Origin: Micromonospora alfalfae
GTDB taxonomy: Bacteria; Actinomycetota; Actinomycetes; Mycobacteriales; Micromonosporaceae
Direction: 5' to 3'
DNA: 64,000 nt
Assembly: GCF_022230925.1 (NCBI RefSeq)
Contig: NZ_JAKKFH010000021.1
Location: 1 to 64,000 of the forward strand
Positions 9,453 to 17,841 of the stretch are shown here, piece by piece (position 1 is the stretch's first letter; each line of letters begins with the position of its first letter). The translations under genes and the position numbers were made by a program. The notes below the pieces were generated by a model. That model made no database searches. It was given only the letters and a program-made list of their open reading frames with translations, and had not been told where the DNA came from.

Positions 9453-9902
9453 TCACCGTTGCGCCTCTCGCCTCCGCCGGCCGGCACCTTCGGCGCCCGC
9501 CGCGTCCTGCTCGTTGGTGCCGTCGCTGTCGCCGGTCAGCCCGTCCCGGCCGAGCAGGTACTGCTCGACGAGATGGTTCCAGTCACAACCGAGGCACACC
9601 TCCACCACGAAGACCTGGAACTCACGCAGCGTCATCGCCAGCACCGGCAGTTCGGCCAGTGTCCGGGCCTGCCCGGCGGACTGCTTGAGTTCGTCACCGT
9701 AAATGTAGTGGACGAGGGTCAGGTTTTCGCTGCGGCAGATCGGGCAGCGCCGGTCGGTCGGCTCGCCATGGAACCGAGCGGCGTTCTTCAGGTACGGCGA
9801 CGCGTCGCAGACGTCGTACGTGCCGACTCGGCCGGCCAGGAGCTCACGCAGCACTGCTCGCTTCTGAAGCGAGTAGTCGACGACCTGGCGCTGCGTACGC
9901 AT
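9453..9902 (-). CDS. DUF5318 family protein with paired CxxC motifs
   Basis: The 149-aa soluble protein starts MRTQRQVVDYSLQKRAVL and carries CPIC (~residue 53) and CLGC (~104), which could bind one zinc ion in a zinc-ribbon-like fold. It matches DUF5318, known from Rv0049 beside ponA1 in M. tuberculosis; no biochemical role is established. It lies 197 bp upstream of ponA on the same strand, so co-transcription is possible. The last ~25 residues are charged and probably disordered. Confidence 0.85.
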   Translation of the reverse strand: MRTQRQVVDYSLQKRAVLRELLAGRVGTYDVCDASPYLKNAARFHGEPTDRRCPICRSENLTLVHYIYGDELKQSAGQARTLAELPVLAMTLREFQVFVVEVCLGCDWNHLVEQYLLGRDGLTGDSDGTNEQDAAGAEGAGRRRREAQR

Positions 9903-9980
9903 GCGGAGAAGGGTACGCGGTCCGGCCCGACCAGGCGACCACGCTCACAATCCGTGACGAGGGCATCTCGGAACGGGGGT

Positions 9981-10009
9981 TTGCCCTGGCCGGCACGACC
10001 CGCTAACGT
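9981..10009 (+). promoter_or_regulatory. Predicted promoter of padR-ino1
   Basis: TTGCCC (9981-9986) and TAACGT (10004-10009) are separated by 17 bp, a good vegetative-type promoter. The predicted transcription start falls within the adjacent palindrome, as expected for repression. Confidence 0.5.
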
Positions 10010-10034
10010 GCGATGTATCGGTCCGATACATCGC
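10010..10034. promoter_or_regulatory. Palindromic operator, probable PadR autoregulatory site
   Basis: Two perfect 12-bp half sites (GCGATGTATCGG and its complement) flank one central base. The outer ATGT...ACAT pattern is the sort bound by PadR proteins. It sits between the predicted -10 element and the padR start codon. Confidence 0.75.
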
Positions 10035-10077
10035 GGCGGTTACCGCTCCACGCCGGAGGGTAAAGAGAGGGTGGCCA

Positions 10078-10719
10078 GTGCTTGAGTTCGCCATCCTCGG
10101 CCTCCTGCAGGAGTCTCCGATGCACGGCTATGAGCTGCGCAAGGAGCTGACCGCCAAACTCGGCGCGATCCGGGCGGCGATCAGCTACGGCTCGCTCTAT
10201 CCCACGCTACGCAGGCTTCAGGCGGCGGGATGGATCACCGAAGCTGCTGAGACACCCGCCACTGCCGAGGAGGTTCCCGCGCTGACCAGCCGACGAGGTC
10301 GGGTGGTCTACAAAATCACCGCGGAAGGCAAGGAACGCTTCGCCCAGCTGATCGCACAGGCCGGGCCCGAGACGTACGACGACACGGGCTTCGGGGTGCA
10401 CTTCGCGTTCTTCGCCCGGACCGACCAGGCGACCCGACTGCGCATTCTGGAGGGTCGCCGCCGCAAGATCGAGGAGCGTCGCGAAGGGCTTCGTGACGTG
10501 CTGGGCCGGGCGGCCGAGCGCCTCGACGCTTACACCCTGGAACTGCAGCGCCACGGCCTTGATGCCTGTGAGCGCGAGGTCCGCTGGCTGGAGGAGCTCA
10601 TCGCCAACGAGCGCTCCGGCCGAGCCCCGACGGTCCCGAACAACATCGGGACAGCCGGCGGCCGACGAGAAGACAACAGCCCGCCTCCGCCTGGAGAGAC
10701 CAGGAATGAGCGGCCGTGA
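10078..10719 (+). CDS. PadR family transcriptional regulator
   Basis: The 213-aa protein opens MLEFAILGLLQESPMHGYEL, the standard PadR winged-helix start, continues through a YGSLYPTLRRLQAAGWI recognition segment (~45-62), and ends with a helical C-terminal region suited to dimerisation plus a disordered tail. GTG 10078 is chosen because GAGAGG lies seven bases upstream and the MLEFAIL start is conserved in the family. It is 23 bp upstream of ino1, the same pairing as Rv0047c-Rv0046c, so it probably represses its own operon through the adjacent palindrome. The effector is unknown. Confidence 0.92.
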   Translation: MLEFAILGLLQESPMHGYELRKELTAKLGAIRAAISYGSLYPTLRRLQAAGWITEAAETPATAEEVPALTSRRGRVVYKITAEGKERFAQLIAQAGPETYDDTGFGVHFAFFARTDQATRLRILEGRRRKIEERREGLRDVLGRAAERLDAYTLELQRHGLDACEREVRWLEELIANERSGRAPTVPNNIGTAGGRREDNSPPPPGETRNERP

Positions 10720-10742
10720 CAGAAAAGAAGGAGGCAGACGCT

Positions 10743-11822
10743 ATGGGCTCCGTCCGCGTCGCCATCGTCGGTGTGGGTAACTGCGCCTCGTCCCTGGTTC
10801 AGGGCGTCGAGTACTACCGGAACGCCAACCCGAACGACCGCGTCCCGGGTCTCATGCACGTCGCCTTCGGCGACTACCACGTCAACGCCGTGGAGTTCGT
10901 CGCGGCATTCGACGTGGACGCCAAGAAGGTGGGCATGGACCTCGCGGAGGCGATCGTCGCCAGCGAGAACAACACCATCAAGCTCTGCGACGTGCCGCCG
11001 ACCGGCGTCAGCGTGCAGCGCGGTCCGACCTTCGACGGTCTGGGCCAGTACTACCGCGAGATCGTCGAGGAGTCGGACGCCACCCCGGTCGACGTGGCGC
11101 AGGCGCTGCGCGACGCGCAGGTCGACGTCGTCGTCTGCTACCTGCCGGTCGGCTCCGAGCAGGCCGCCAAGTTCTACGCCCAGGCCGCGATCGACGCCGG
11201 CTGCGCGTTCGTCAACGCCCTGCCGGTCTTCATCGCCTCCGACCCGGAGTGGGCCCAGAAGTTCACCGACGCGGGCCTGCCGATCGTCGGTGACGACATC
11301 AAGAGCCAGGTCGGCGCCACCATCGTGCACCGTGCCCTCGCGAAGCTCTTCGAGGACCGCGGCGTCGAGCTGCTGCGCACGTACCAGCTCAACTTCGGCG
11401 GCAACATGGACTTCATGAACATGCTGGAGCGCAAGCGGCTGGTCTCGAAGAAGATCTCGAAGACCCAGTCGGTCACCTCGCAGATCCCGCACGAGATGAG
11501 CAAGAGCGACGTGCACATCGGCCCGTCGGACCACGTGCCGTGGCTGGACGACCGCAAGTGGGCGTACATCCGCCTGGAGGGCCGCTCGTTCGGCGACACC
11601 CCCCTCAACGCCGAGCTCAAGCTCGAGGTGTGGGACTCTCCGAACTCGGCAGGCGTCATCATCGACGCGGTCCGGGCCGCGAAGATCGCCCTGGACCGGA
11701 AGATCGGCGGCCCGATCCTGTCGGCCTCGTCGTACTTCATGAAGTCCCCGCCGGTGCAGTACGCCGACCACGACGCCCACCAGGCCGTCGAGGAGTTCAT
11801 CGCCGGTGAGGTCACGCGCTGA
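10743..11822 (+). CDS. ino1: Inositol-3-phosphate synthase
   Basis: This enzyme converts glucose 6-phosphate to 1D-myo-inositol 3-phosphate with bound NAD, the first step toward phosphatidylinositol, lipomannans and mycothiol in actinobacteria. The 359-aa product starts MGSVRVAIVGVGNCASSLVQG, with a Rossmann glycine motif, and contains the conserved core GDDIKSQVGATIVHR and QLNFGGNMDFMNM. Length fits the actinobacterial short form. The ATG at 10743 has a perfect GAAGGAGG site eight bases upstream, so an in-frame upstream GTG at 10716 is rejected. The gene is downstream of padR in a likely operon and ends in a hairpin terminator. Confidence 0.96.
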   Translation: MGSVRVAIVGVGNCASSLVQGVEYYRNANPNDRVPGLMHVAFGDYHVNAVEFVAAFDVDAKKVGMDLAEAIVASENNTIKLCDVPPTGVSVQRGPTFDGLGQYYREIVEESDATPVDVAQALRDAQVDVVVCYLPVGSEQAAKFYAQAAIDAGCAFVNALPVFIASDPEWAQKFTDAGLPIVGDDIKSQVGATIVHRALAKLFEDRGVELLRTYQLNFGGNMDFMNMLERKRLVSKKISKTQSVTSQIPHEMSKSDVHIGPSDHVPWLDDRKWAYIRLEGRSFGDTPLNAELKLEVWDSPNSAGVIIDAVRAAKIALDRKIGGPILSASSYFMKSPPVQYADHDAHQAVEEFIAGEVTR

Positions 11823-11846
11823 CGCGCTGAATCGCCAAGCACGTAC

Positions 11847-11876
11847 AAGGGCCGGGTCCGCATGGACTCGGCCCTT
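11847..11876 (+). terminator. Terminator of padR-ino1
   Basis: Arms of 13 bp (11847-11859 and 11864-11876), complementary apart from one G-U pair, enclose a 4-nt loop. It begins 25 bp after the ino1 stop. Confidence 0.85.
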
Positions 11877-11972
11877 GCCCGTGGGTCGGCTTCTGTGGGT
11901 ACGAGAGCTGCCGTGATCAGCGCCACCGTTTCCGGGACCACAGGTGACAGTGAGGCTATCGATAATCGAGAT

Positions 11973-12608
11973 ATGGCGTCCCGTACCGGCACCACAGTGA
12001 CACACCCGCACCCGGTCCGACGTCCTCGGCCGCGCATCGTCACGCTGGCCTGCCTGCTGCTGGCCCTGGCCGCCGTCGCGCAACTGGCCGCACTGCCACT
12101 GAACTACTGGCACCAGGACTTCTTCCACACTGCCGCCAGGTCCTTCGAGCCAACGGACGGCGTGGCCTTCGCCGCTCTGGGCAGCACCGCCGATCTGGCG
12201 GCTGACCTGTTGACCGCGGTGCTGGCGATCGGGCTCCTCACGCTGGCCGCAGTCAACGTCGTGGGCGTGAACGGCGCACGGATCGCCGCCTGGGCCTCGG
12301 CGCCCGTCCTCGCCTGCTGCGCCACCGTCGGGGCCGCCCGGTCGCCGCGGCCGCTCTATTCCATCTACTCGGCCGAGAACATGGACCGGATCACCGCGAT
12401 GGCACGGGACGGCATGCCGGAGTGGCTGGAGCCGCTGCTGCTCACCCTGGGCCTGGGCGCTCCGGTGGCGATACTCGTCGCGCTGGTCCTGCTTGCCCTG
12501 CCACCCGCCAACGAGTTCTTCCGGCCGCAGACCCCGGTCGATCCGTCGTGGCCCGTTCGGACCTCACCGGCCGCCGGACCGGAAGGGTCGCCCAGGGCCG
12601 GGTCATAG
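11973..12608 (+). CDS. Small integral membrane protein, unknown function
   Basis: From the ATG at 11973 the protein is 211 aa, with a short basic N-terminus (MASRTGTTVTHPHPVRRPRPR) and four hydrophobic segments: IVTLACLLLALAAVAQ, a run in LAADLLTAVLAIGLLTLAAV, WASAPVLACCATVGA and LLLTLGLGAPVAILVALVLLA. The C-terminus is proline-rich and cytoplasmic. An upstream in-frame ATG at 11862 falls inside the ino1 terminator and adds an unremarkable polar stretch, so I prefer the later start. It converges with ogt. I do not recognise the family. Confidence 0.75.
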   Translation: MASRTGTTVTHPHPVRRPRPRIVTLACLLLALAAVAQLAALPLNYWHQDFFHTAARSFEPTDGVAFAALGSTADLAADLLTAVLAIGLLTLAAVNVVGVNGARIAAWASAPVLACCATVGAARSPRPLYSIYSAENMDRITAMARDGMPEWLEPLLLTLGLGAPVAILVALVLLALPPANEFFRPQTPVDPSWPVRTSPAAGPEGSPRAGS

Positions 12609-12642
12609 GGCCCATCAAAGCGGACGTCCGCAGGGGAACGGC

Positions 12643-13122
12643 TCAGGACCAGGCGTGTCGCAGCGCGACCCCGGCCTCCAACTCCAACAACGTGACCTTG
12701 CGCGGCAGGCCCCCACCGAAGCCGACCAGCTTGCCGCCCGCGCCGACGATCCGGTGACAGGGCACGAGCACCGGGACCGGGTTGCGGTTGCAGGCCACGC
12801 CCACCGCCCGTGCCGCGCCGGGATCGCCGACCAGGCGCGCCACCTCGCCATACGTCAGCGTCTCCCCGTACGGGATCCGCGTCATCTCCCGCCACACGGC
12901 GCGCTCGAAGTCGGAGCCGCGCGGCACCGACACCGGGACGGTGAACGCGGTCAGCTCACCGGCGAAGTACGCCCGCAGCTCGTCGGCGGCCTGCCGGGAC
13001 AGCGCGTCGTCGGGCTCGATGGTGGCAGCCTCGAACCGGCCGAAATGGGCACCGCGGACGCTCGTGCCGTCGGTGGCGACGGAGAACTCACCGATCGGTG
13101 AGTCGAGCACAGTCCAGCGCAT
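12643..13122 (-). CDS. ogt: Methylated-DNA--protein-cysteine S-methyltransferase
   Basis: This suicide enzyme transfers the alkyl group from O6-alkylguanine or O4-alkylthymine in DNA to its own cysteine. The 159-aa protein has the acceptor motif VPCHRI with surrounding residues NPVPVLVPCHRIVG, the helix-turn-helix segment YGEVARLVGDPGAARAVG, and a C-terminal GFGGGLPRKVTLLELE. The start at 13122 (MRWTVLDSPIGEF) matches family N-termini; the frame is open 30 codons further but that stretch is not conserved-looking. It converges with the upstream membrane-protein gene and is divergent from the NfeD-flotillin pair. Confidence 0.92.
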   Translation of the reverse strand: MRWTVLDSPIGEFSVATDGTSVRGAHFGRFEAATIEPDDALSRQAADELRAYFAGELTAFTVPVSVPRGSDFERAVWREMTRIPYGETLTYGEVARLVGDPGAARAVGVACNRNPVPVLVPCHRIVGAGGKLVGFGGGLPRKVTLLELEAGVALRHAWS

Positions 13123-13239
13123 CCACCTATTCTCCCCGACGCGGGCTCTCTCGCCGGCCCGGCCACCAACGTCGGGCTGAGCGCCACTCCCGACCCGGCG
13201 TCGATAGATCATCTTGGGGCCCTGCCAGGCCGTTCAGCG

Positions 13240-13779
13240 TTGCGCGGCGTCGATACCGTCAAGGTCGTGGCAACCGGGACGCTCATCTTTCTGATCATCG
13301 GCGGGGCGGGCATCGGTGTGCTCGCGCTCGCCCTGCTCGGCACCGAGCTGCTCCAGTTCGGGCACGCCGACGTGGACGGGCCGATCTCGGTCGAGACGGT
13401 CGCCGGCTTCGCCGGGGCTTTCGGGTTCGGCGCGGCCATCGTCAACGAGCTGCTCGGTGCGCGTACCCCCGGCATGGTCGTCGGGGCGGCGGCCGGCGGC
13501 GTGCTCGCAGCCGTGCCCACCGGCTGGTTGGCGTCCCGGCTGAGCCGGGCGGCGCGGAACATGCGCACCGACCCCACCCCCACCCGCGACGACCTGGTCG
13601 GCGCGCTCGGCCTGGTCGTCACCCCGGTGCCGGCCAACGGGTACGGCGAAGTTCGCATCCGCCTCGCCGGCCAACCGGTCAAGCTCAGCGCCCGCGCGGA
13701 CCAGCCGATCCCGATCGGCGCACAGGTCTTCGTCGTGCAGGCGCTCAGTGAGACCAGCGTGCACGTAGAGACCTACTGA
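13240..13779 (+). CDS. NfeD-like membrane protein paired with flotillin
   Basis: The product has an N-terminal transmembrane segment (TLIFLIIGGAGIGVLALALLG), further hydrophobic stretches around 50-95, and a C-terminal ~65-residue beta-rich domain starting DLVGALGLVVTPVPANGYGEVRI, typical of the OB fold of NfeD proteins. The stop is 28 bp before a flotillin gene, the same pairing as YuaF-YuaG in Bacillus, where the proteins organise membrane microdomains. The start is uncertain: TTG 13240 or GTG 13267, neither with a strong ribosome site. Confidence 0.8.
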   Translation: MRGVDTVKVVATGTLIFLIIGGAGIGVLALALLGTELLQFGHADVDGPISVETVAGFAGAFGFGAAIVNELLGARTPGMVVGAAAGGVLAAVPTGWLASRLSRAARNMRTDPTPTRDDLVGALGLVVTPVPANGYGEVRIRLAGQPVKLSARADQPIPIGAQVFVVQALSETSVHVETY

Positions 13780-13807
13780 CCTACCCCTCATAGACGGGAC
13801 TCCTCAT

Positions 13808-15331
13808 ATGGCCCTACTCATCGCCATCGGTGGCGCGGTCCTCCTCGCGCTCATCCTGGTGCTCTTCGTGCTCTCCCGGATCAAGGTGGCCGGCCCGAAC
13901 GAGGCGTTCATCGTCACCGGTCGCAAGGGCCGCACCACCCAGACCGCCGACGGCGGGCGGTCCACCGACAACTCCGGTCAGAAGGTCGTGCTGGGCGCCT
14001 CGGTGTTCGTGCTGCCGGTGGTGCAGAAGCTCCAGTCGCTCGACCTGTCCAGCCGGCGGATCGACGTCGGCATCCGAGGCGCCGTGAGCAAGCAGGGCAT
14101 CCGCGCCGACCTGCACGGGGTGGCGATCGTCAAGGTCGGCGGCACCGAGGACGCGATCCGGGCCGCCGCCCAACGGTTCCTGCACCAGCAGGACGAGATC
14201 GACAACTTCACCCGGGAGGTGCTGGCCGGCGCGCTGCGCTCGATCGTCGGCCGGCTCACCGTCGAGGAGGTCATCCGGGACCGGGCGGCGTTCGCCAGCG
14301 CGGTCGCCGAGGAAGCCGAGCACTCGATGACCAACCAGGGTCTGGTGTTGGACACCTTCCAACTCCAGGACATCCTCGCCGAAGGCTCCTACCTCCAGGA
14401 CCTGGGCCGACCCGAGGCCGCCCGGGTGCTCAAGGACGCGGCGATCGCCGAGGCCCGGGCCCGGCAGCAAGCCGAGCAGGAGCGACTGCTGGCCGAGGAG
14501 GCCATCGCCGAGGCGAACCGCAACCTGGCCCTCAAGCAGGCCGGCATCCAGGCCGAGATCGACGCGGCGAAGGCGAAGTCCGCAGCGGCCGGACCGCTCG
14601 CCCAGGCCGAGCGGGACCAGGCGATCCTCTCCGAACAGCAGAAGGTGGCCGAGCGCAACGCCGAACTCAAGCAGCGCCAGCTCGACACCGAGGTTCGCAA
14701 GCCGGCCGACGCGGCCCGGTACAAGGTGGAGCAGGAGGCCGAGGCGTCCCGCAACGCGGCGGTGCTGCACGCCGACGCGCAGCGCCAGTCGGTCATCGCC
14801 GCCGCGCAGGCCTCCGCCGAGCAGGCCCGCCTCACCGGTGAGGGTGAGCGGGCCCGGCGTGCCGCGCTCGCCGAGGCCAACGCCATCGAAGGCGCCAAGG
14901 AGGGTGAGGCCGAGCAGCGGCGGCGTTCCGCCATCGCCGAGGCGGTGGAGCGGGAAGGTCAGGCCGAGGCCGCGGCCATCCTCGCCAAGGGTGAGGCCGA
15001 GGCCGACGCGATGGCGCGCAAGGCCGAGGCGTTCGCCGCGTACGGAGAGGCGGCCGTACTGGACCTGCTGGTCAAGGTGCTGCCGCAGGTCGTCGAGGCG
15101 GCCAGCGCGCCGATCGGGGCGATCGACAAGATGACGGTCATCTCCACCGACGGCGCGTCGTCGCTCACGAAGTCGGTGGCCGGCAACGTGGCCCAGGGCC
15201 TCCAGCTCGGCAGCGACCTCACCGGGATCGACCTGCCCGGCCTGCTGGCACGGCTCGGTGCTGGACGCACCGACGCCACCGCGCCGACCACCGGGGTCGA
15301 CACTGTGGACGGCAGTACCGTTTCGCGCTGA
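13808..15331 (+). CDS. Flotillin / SPFH-domain protein
   Basis: The 507-aa protein has one N-terminal membrane segment (MALLIAIGGAVLLALILVLFVL), an SPFH/band-7 domain at ~25-220 (VAGPNEAFIVTGRKG; VEEVIRDRAAFASAV), and a long Ala/Glu/Arg-rich coiled-coil domain at ~225-420, followed by a short conserved-looking tail (LLVKVLPQVVEAASAPIGAIDKM). This layout is that of flotillins (FloT/YuaG), membrane scaffolds of lipid microdomains. It follows the NfeD-like gene in an obvious two-gene operon. Assignment to the family is secure; the cargo in this organism is unknown. Confidence 0.92.
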   Translation: MALLIAIGGAVLLALILVLFVLSRIKVAGPNEAFIVTGRKGRTTQTADGGRSTDNSGQKVVLGASVFVLPVVQKLQSLDLSSRRIDVGIRGAVSKQGIRADLHGVAIVKVGGTEDAIRAAAQRFLHQQDEIDNFTREVLAGALRSIVGRLTVEEVIRDRAAFASAVAEEAEHSMTNQGLVLDTFQLQDILAEGSYLQDLGRPEAARVLKDAAIAEARARQQAEQERLLAEEAIAEANRNLALKQAGIQAEIDAAKAKSAAAGPLAQAERDQAILSEQQKVAERNAELKQRQLDTEVRKPADAARYKVEQEAEASRNAAVLHADAQRQSVIAAAQASAEQARLTGEGERARRAALAEANAIEGAKEGEAEQRRRSAIAEAVEREGQAEAAAILAKGEAEADAMARKAEAFAAYGEAAVLDLLVKVLPQVVEAASAPIGAIDKMTVISTDGASSLTKSVAGNVAQGLQLGSDLTGIDLPGLLARLGAGRTDATAPTTGVDTVDGSTVSR

Positions 15332-15390
15332 GCCAGACAAACCGGCCGACAAGTCAGGGATCTGGCCGGCACCGGATGACCCACGAACGG

Positions 15391-15441
15391 CCGGCGCCCG
15401 CCGGCACTGCCTCCCGAAGGAGGGGTGCCGGCGGGCGCCGG
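15391..15441. terminator. Bidirectional terminator between flotillin and subtilase genes
   Basis: Perfect 16-bp arms (15391-15406 and 15426-15441) with a nested CCTCC/GGAGG inner stem lie between the two converging stop codons. Confidence 0.9.
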
Positions 15442-15460
15442 TGGTAATTCAGTTGTTGGT

Positions 15461-17572
15461 TCAGGCGAGGTTCATGACGAAGCGCTCGCCCGCCGAGAGA
15501 CCGAAGTCCGGAGCAGAGAAGTCGAAGTTCTTGTTCGGGATCAGCTGGCTGGTGCCGGCGCTGCCGGCACTGACCGCCTGCCCGTCGACGTTCGCATAGA
15601 TCCAGCCCGACCCGTCCGTGTCCCCGAAACCCCGGTGCCAGAAGGTGAAGGCCTCCCAGGCGTCGATACCGGTGGCCGAGGCGACCATCGGCTGCGATCC
15701 GGCACCGGTCGCCGAGACCCACTTGCCGTTGGCCAACGACCGCAGGCCGAAGTAGCCGTAGAAGTCCAGATCGAACAGCTCGAACTTCTCCCAGGTGCTG
15801 ACCGTCGCGGCCACCGGGATCAGCGGCTTGCTCCCGGCACCGTCAGCGGAGACGTACTTGCCGCTCGCGGACGACTTGAAGCTGACGATCAGGTTCGTCT
15901 CGAGGTCGAACTTCTCCCAGGTGCTGGCGTTCGCCGCGCTGGCAATCAGCGGGCCACCGTTGCTGGGCGCACTGACGTACTTGTTGTTGACAGTGGCCTT
16001 CAGGCTCACGGTGCCGTCGATGTTGTGAACCAGCTGGAACTTCTCCCAGGTGCTCACCGTCGCGGCGGCGGCGATCAGCGGCTTGCTGCCGGCACCGTTG
16101 GCGCTGACGTACTTGCCGTTGACGTTCGCCCGCAGTGCGACCAGGCCGCTGCCGGCGTCGACGATGTCGAGCTTCTCCCAGCCGCCCAGCACCGGGCCGA
16201 CGGAGGCCAGCGGCTTGCTGCCCGCACCGTCAGCCGAGACGAAATAGCCGTTGGAACGCGCCAGCAGACCGTGCGCGGAGCGCGCGGGAGAGAGGGCCGC
16301 CGCGACGTTGAGCAGACGGTCCACCCCGCCCTGCGGGTTCAAGACAGCGCCGGCGAGCCCCCGGGTCACTATCGTGTTGCGCACCTGCGTCGGGGACCAC
16401 GTCGGGTTCGACTGAAGCAGCAGCGCAGCGGCTCCCGCCACGTGCGGCGCCGCCATCGAGGTCCCGCTGAAGGCCACCGACCCGTCGGTGGTCCCACTAG
16501 CCGCCGAGACGATGTCAACGCCCGGAGCCCAGACGTCGACACACGGACCGTAGTTCGAATCCCACTTCTCGGTCGAGACCCGACGATCGAACCTGTCGGT
16601 GGCTCCGACGGTGATCGCCGCCGACACCCTGGCCGGGGTGTAGTAGCAGGCATCGTCCGCTTCGTTGCCGGCGGCCACCGCGTAGGTGAGACCGGTGGCG
16701 ATGGAGTTGCTGACCGCGTTGGAGAGCGCCGGGGAGTCCGGGTCCTCCGGCCCGCCGAGGCTCATGTTGACCACGGCAGGCTTCTGCGCGTTGGCGGTCA
16801 CCCAGTCGATCCCGGCCAGGACCTCCTCGGTGGTGCCGGAACCCTCGCAGTCGAGGACCCGGACGGCGACCAGGTTGACGCCCTTGGCCACGCCGTACTT
16901 CGTGCCGCCGACGGTGCCCGCCACGTGCGTGCCGTGACCGTGGCAGTCCTGCGCCACATTGTCCCGATCGATCGCGTCGTAGCCGTACGAGGCACGGCCA
17001 CCGAAGTCACTGTGATTGATGTCGATGCCAGTGTCGACGATGTACGCCCTCACCCCGGCACCGGTGGTGGGGTAGGTGTAGCTGCCATTCAGCTTGGGCG
17101 AGACCTGATCGATCCGGTCCAGGCCCCAGGAGGGAGGCGCGCTCTGCGTTCCACTCTTGTGGAAGCGGACCACCGGCTCCACGGAGGCGACATCCGGGTC
17201 GGCGGCCAGCCGGCCGGCCTGCTTCGCGGTCATCGCGGCGGAGTAGCCGTTGACGGCGCTGCTGTACAGCCGGCCGACGCTGCCACCGTTCTCCTTGGCC
17301 AGAGCCGAGGCGGCAGCCTTGATCTTGGCGGGGGTGGTCTTCTTGTTCTTGAGCACCACGATGTAGCGACCCGGCACGACCTCGGCGGGCTTGGCCTTGT
17401 CCAACCGGCCGTCCGGCTTGGGAGCGGTCAACTTACTTGCGGGCTTCGGTGCCAACGGAGCGGTCGGTTCGGCCATTGCGGCCCCGCCGGTCGCGGCGCT
17501 GACGATGATGGTTGCGGAGGCGAGAGCAAGGCTCGCCACCGCCGAGCGGCGTATCACGCCACGGCGTTTCAC
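15461..17572 (-). CDS. Secreted S8 subtilisin-like peptidase with C-terminal fascin-like repeats
   Basis: The 703-aa preproprotein has a twin-Arg-containing signal peptide (MKRRGVIRRSAVASLALAS, cleavage near AMA), an inhibitor I9 propeptide (~residues 68-138, YIVVLKNKK...VEPVVRF) and a subtilase domain (~150-420). The triad is visible: Asp180 in VDTGID, His213 in HGHGTHVAG, Ser372 in SGTSMAAP, plus the oxyanion Asn in AAGNE. Residues ~425-700 hold repeated GKYVSADGAGSKPLI...WEKFxL units, a beta-trefoil fascin-like module likely to bind glycan or another surface polymer. GTG 17572 has GGGGAG nine bases upstream. An isolated gene, convergent with flotillin. Confidence 0.95.
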   Translation of the reverse strand: MKRRGVIRRSAVASLALASATIIVSAATGGAAMAEPTAPLAPKPASKLTAPKPDGRLDKAKPAEVVPGRYIVVLKNKKTTPAKIKAAASALAKENGGSVGRLYSSAVNGYSAAMTAKQAGRLAADPDVASVEPVVRFHKSGTQSAPPSWGLDRIDQVSPKLNGSYTYPTTGAGVRAYIVDTGIDINHSDFGGRASYGYDAIDRDNVAQDCHGHGTHVAGTVGGTKYGVAKGVNLVAVRVLDCEGSGTTEEVLAGIDWVTANAQKPAVVNMSLGGPEDPDSPALSNAVSNSIATGLTYAVAAGNEADDACYYTPARVSAAITVGATDRFDRRVSTEKWDSNYGPCVDVWAPGVDIVSAASGTTDGSVAFSGTSMAAPHVAGAAALLLQSNPTWSPTQVRNTIVTRGLAGAVLNPQGGVDRLLNVAAALSPARSAHGLLARSNGYFVSADGAGSKPLASVGPVLGGWEKLDIVDAGSGLVALRANVNGKYVSANGAGSKPLIAAAATVSTWEKFQLVHNIDGTVSLKATVNNKYVSAPSNGGPLIASAANASTWEKFDLETNLIVSFKSSASGKYVSADGAGSKPLIPVAATVSTWEKFELFDLDFYGYFGLRSLANGKWVSATGAGSQPMVASATGIDAWEAFTFWHRGFGDTDGSGWIYANVDGQAVSAGSAGTSQLIPNKNFDFSAPDFGLSAGERFVMNLA

Positions 17573-17841
17573 TAGGTGATCTCCCCGTTGGTCGTCGCCC
17601 GTCCAATCCGGACGACCGGACGGGCGGTGGGGTCGGCGGCGGTGTCAGTGCACCGGTAGCCGACGGACGCCCAGCCATCATGGACGACGATGAAAGCGAT
17701 ACACCTCAGCCATTCGGTCGATCCGCTGGCGTTTCGTCGTCGACCGGACAGCCGTGCAGCGTCGCAGCCACGCCCTGAAGCGACGGCTCCCGCCACCTCG
17801 CTGCAGACGGCGCTACCTGACCAACACTGACGTTGCGCGCG

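Noticed and set aside
13814..15352. 512-codon ORF antisense to flotillin
   Set aside because: Shadow of the Ala/Glu coiled coil in a high-GC genome; no ribosome site or family features.
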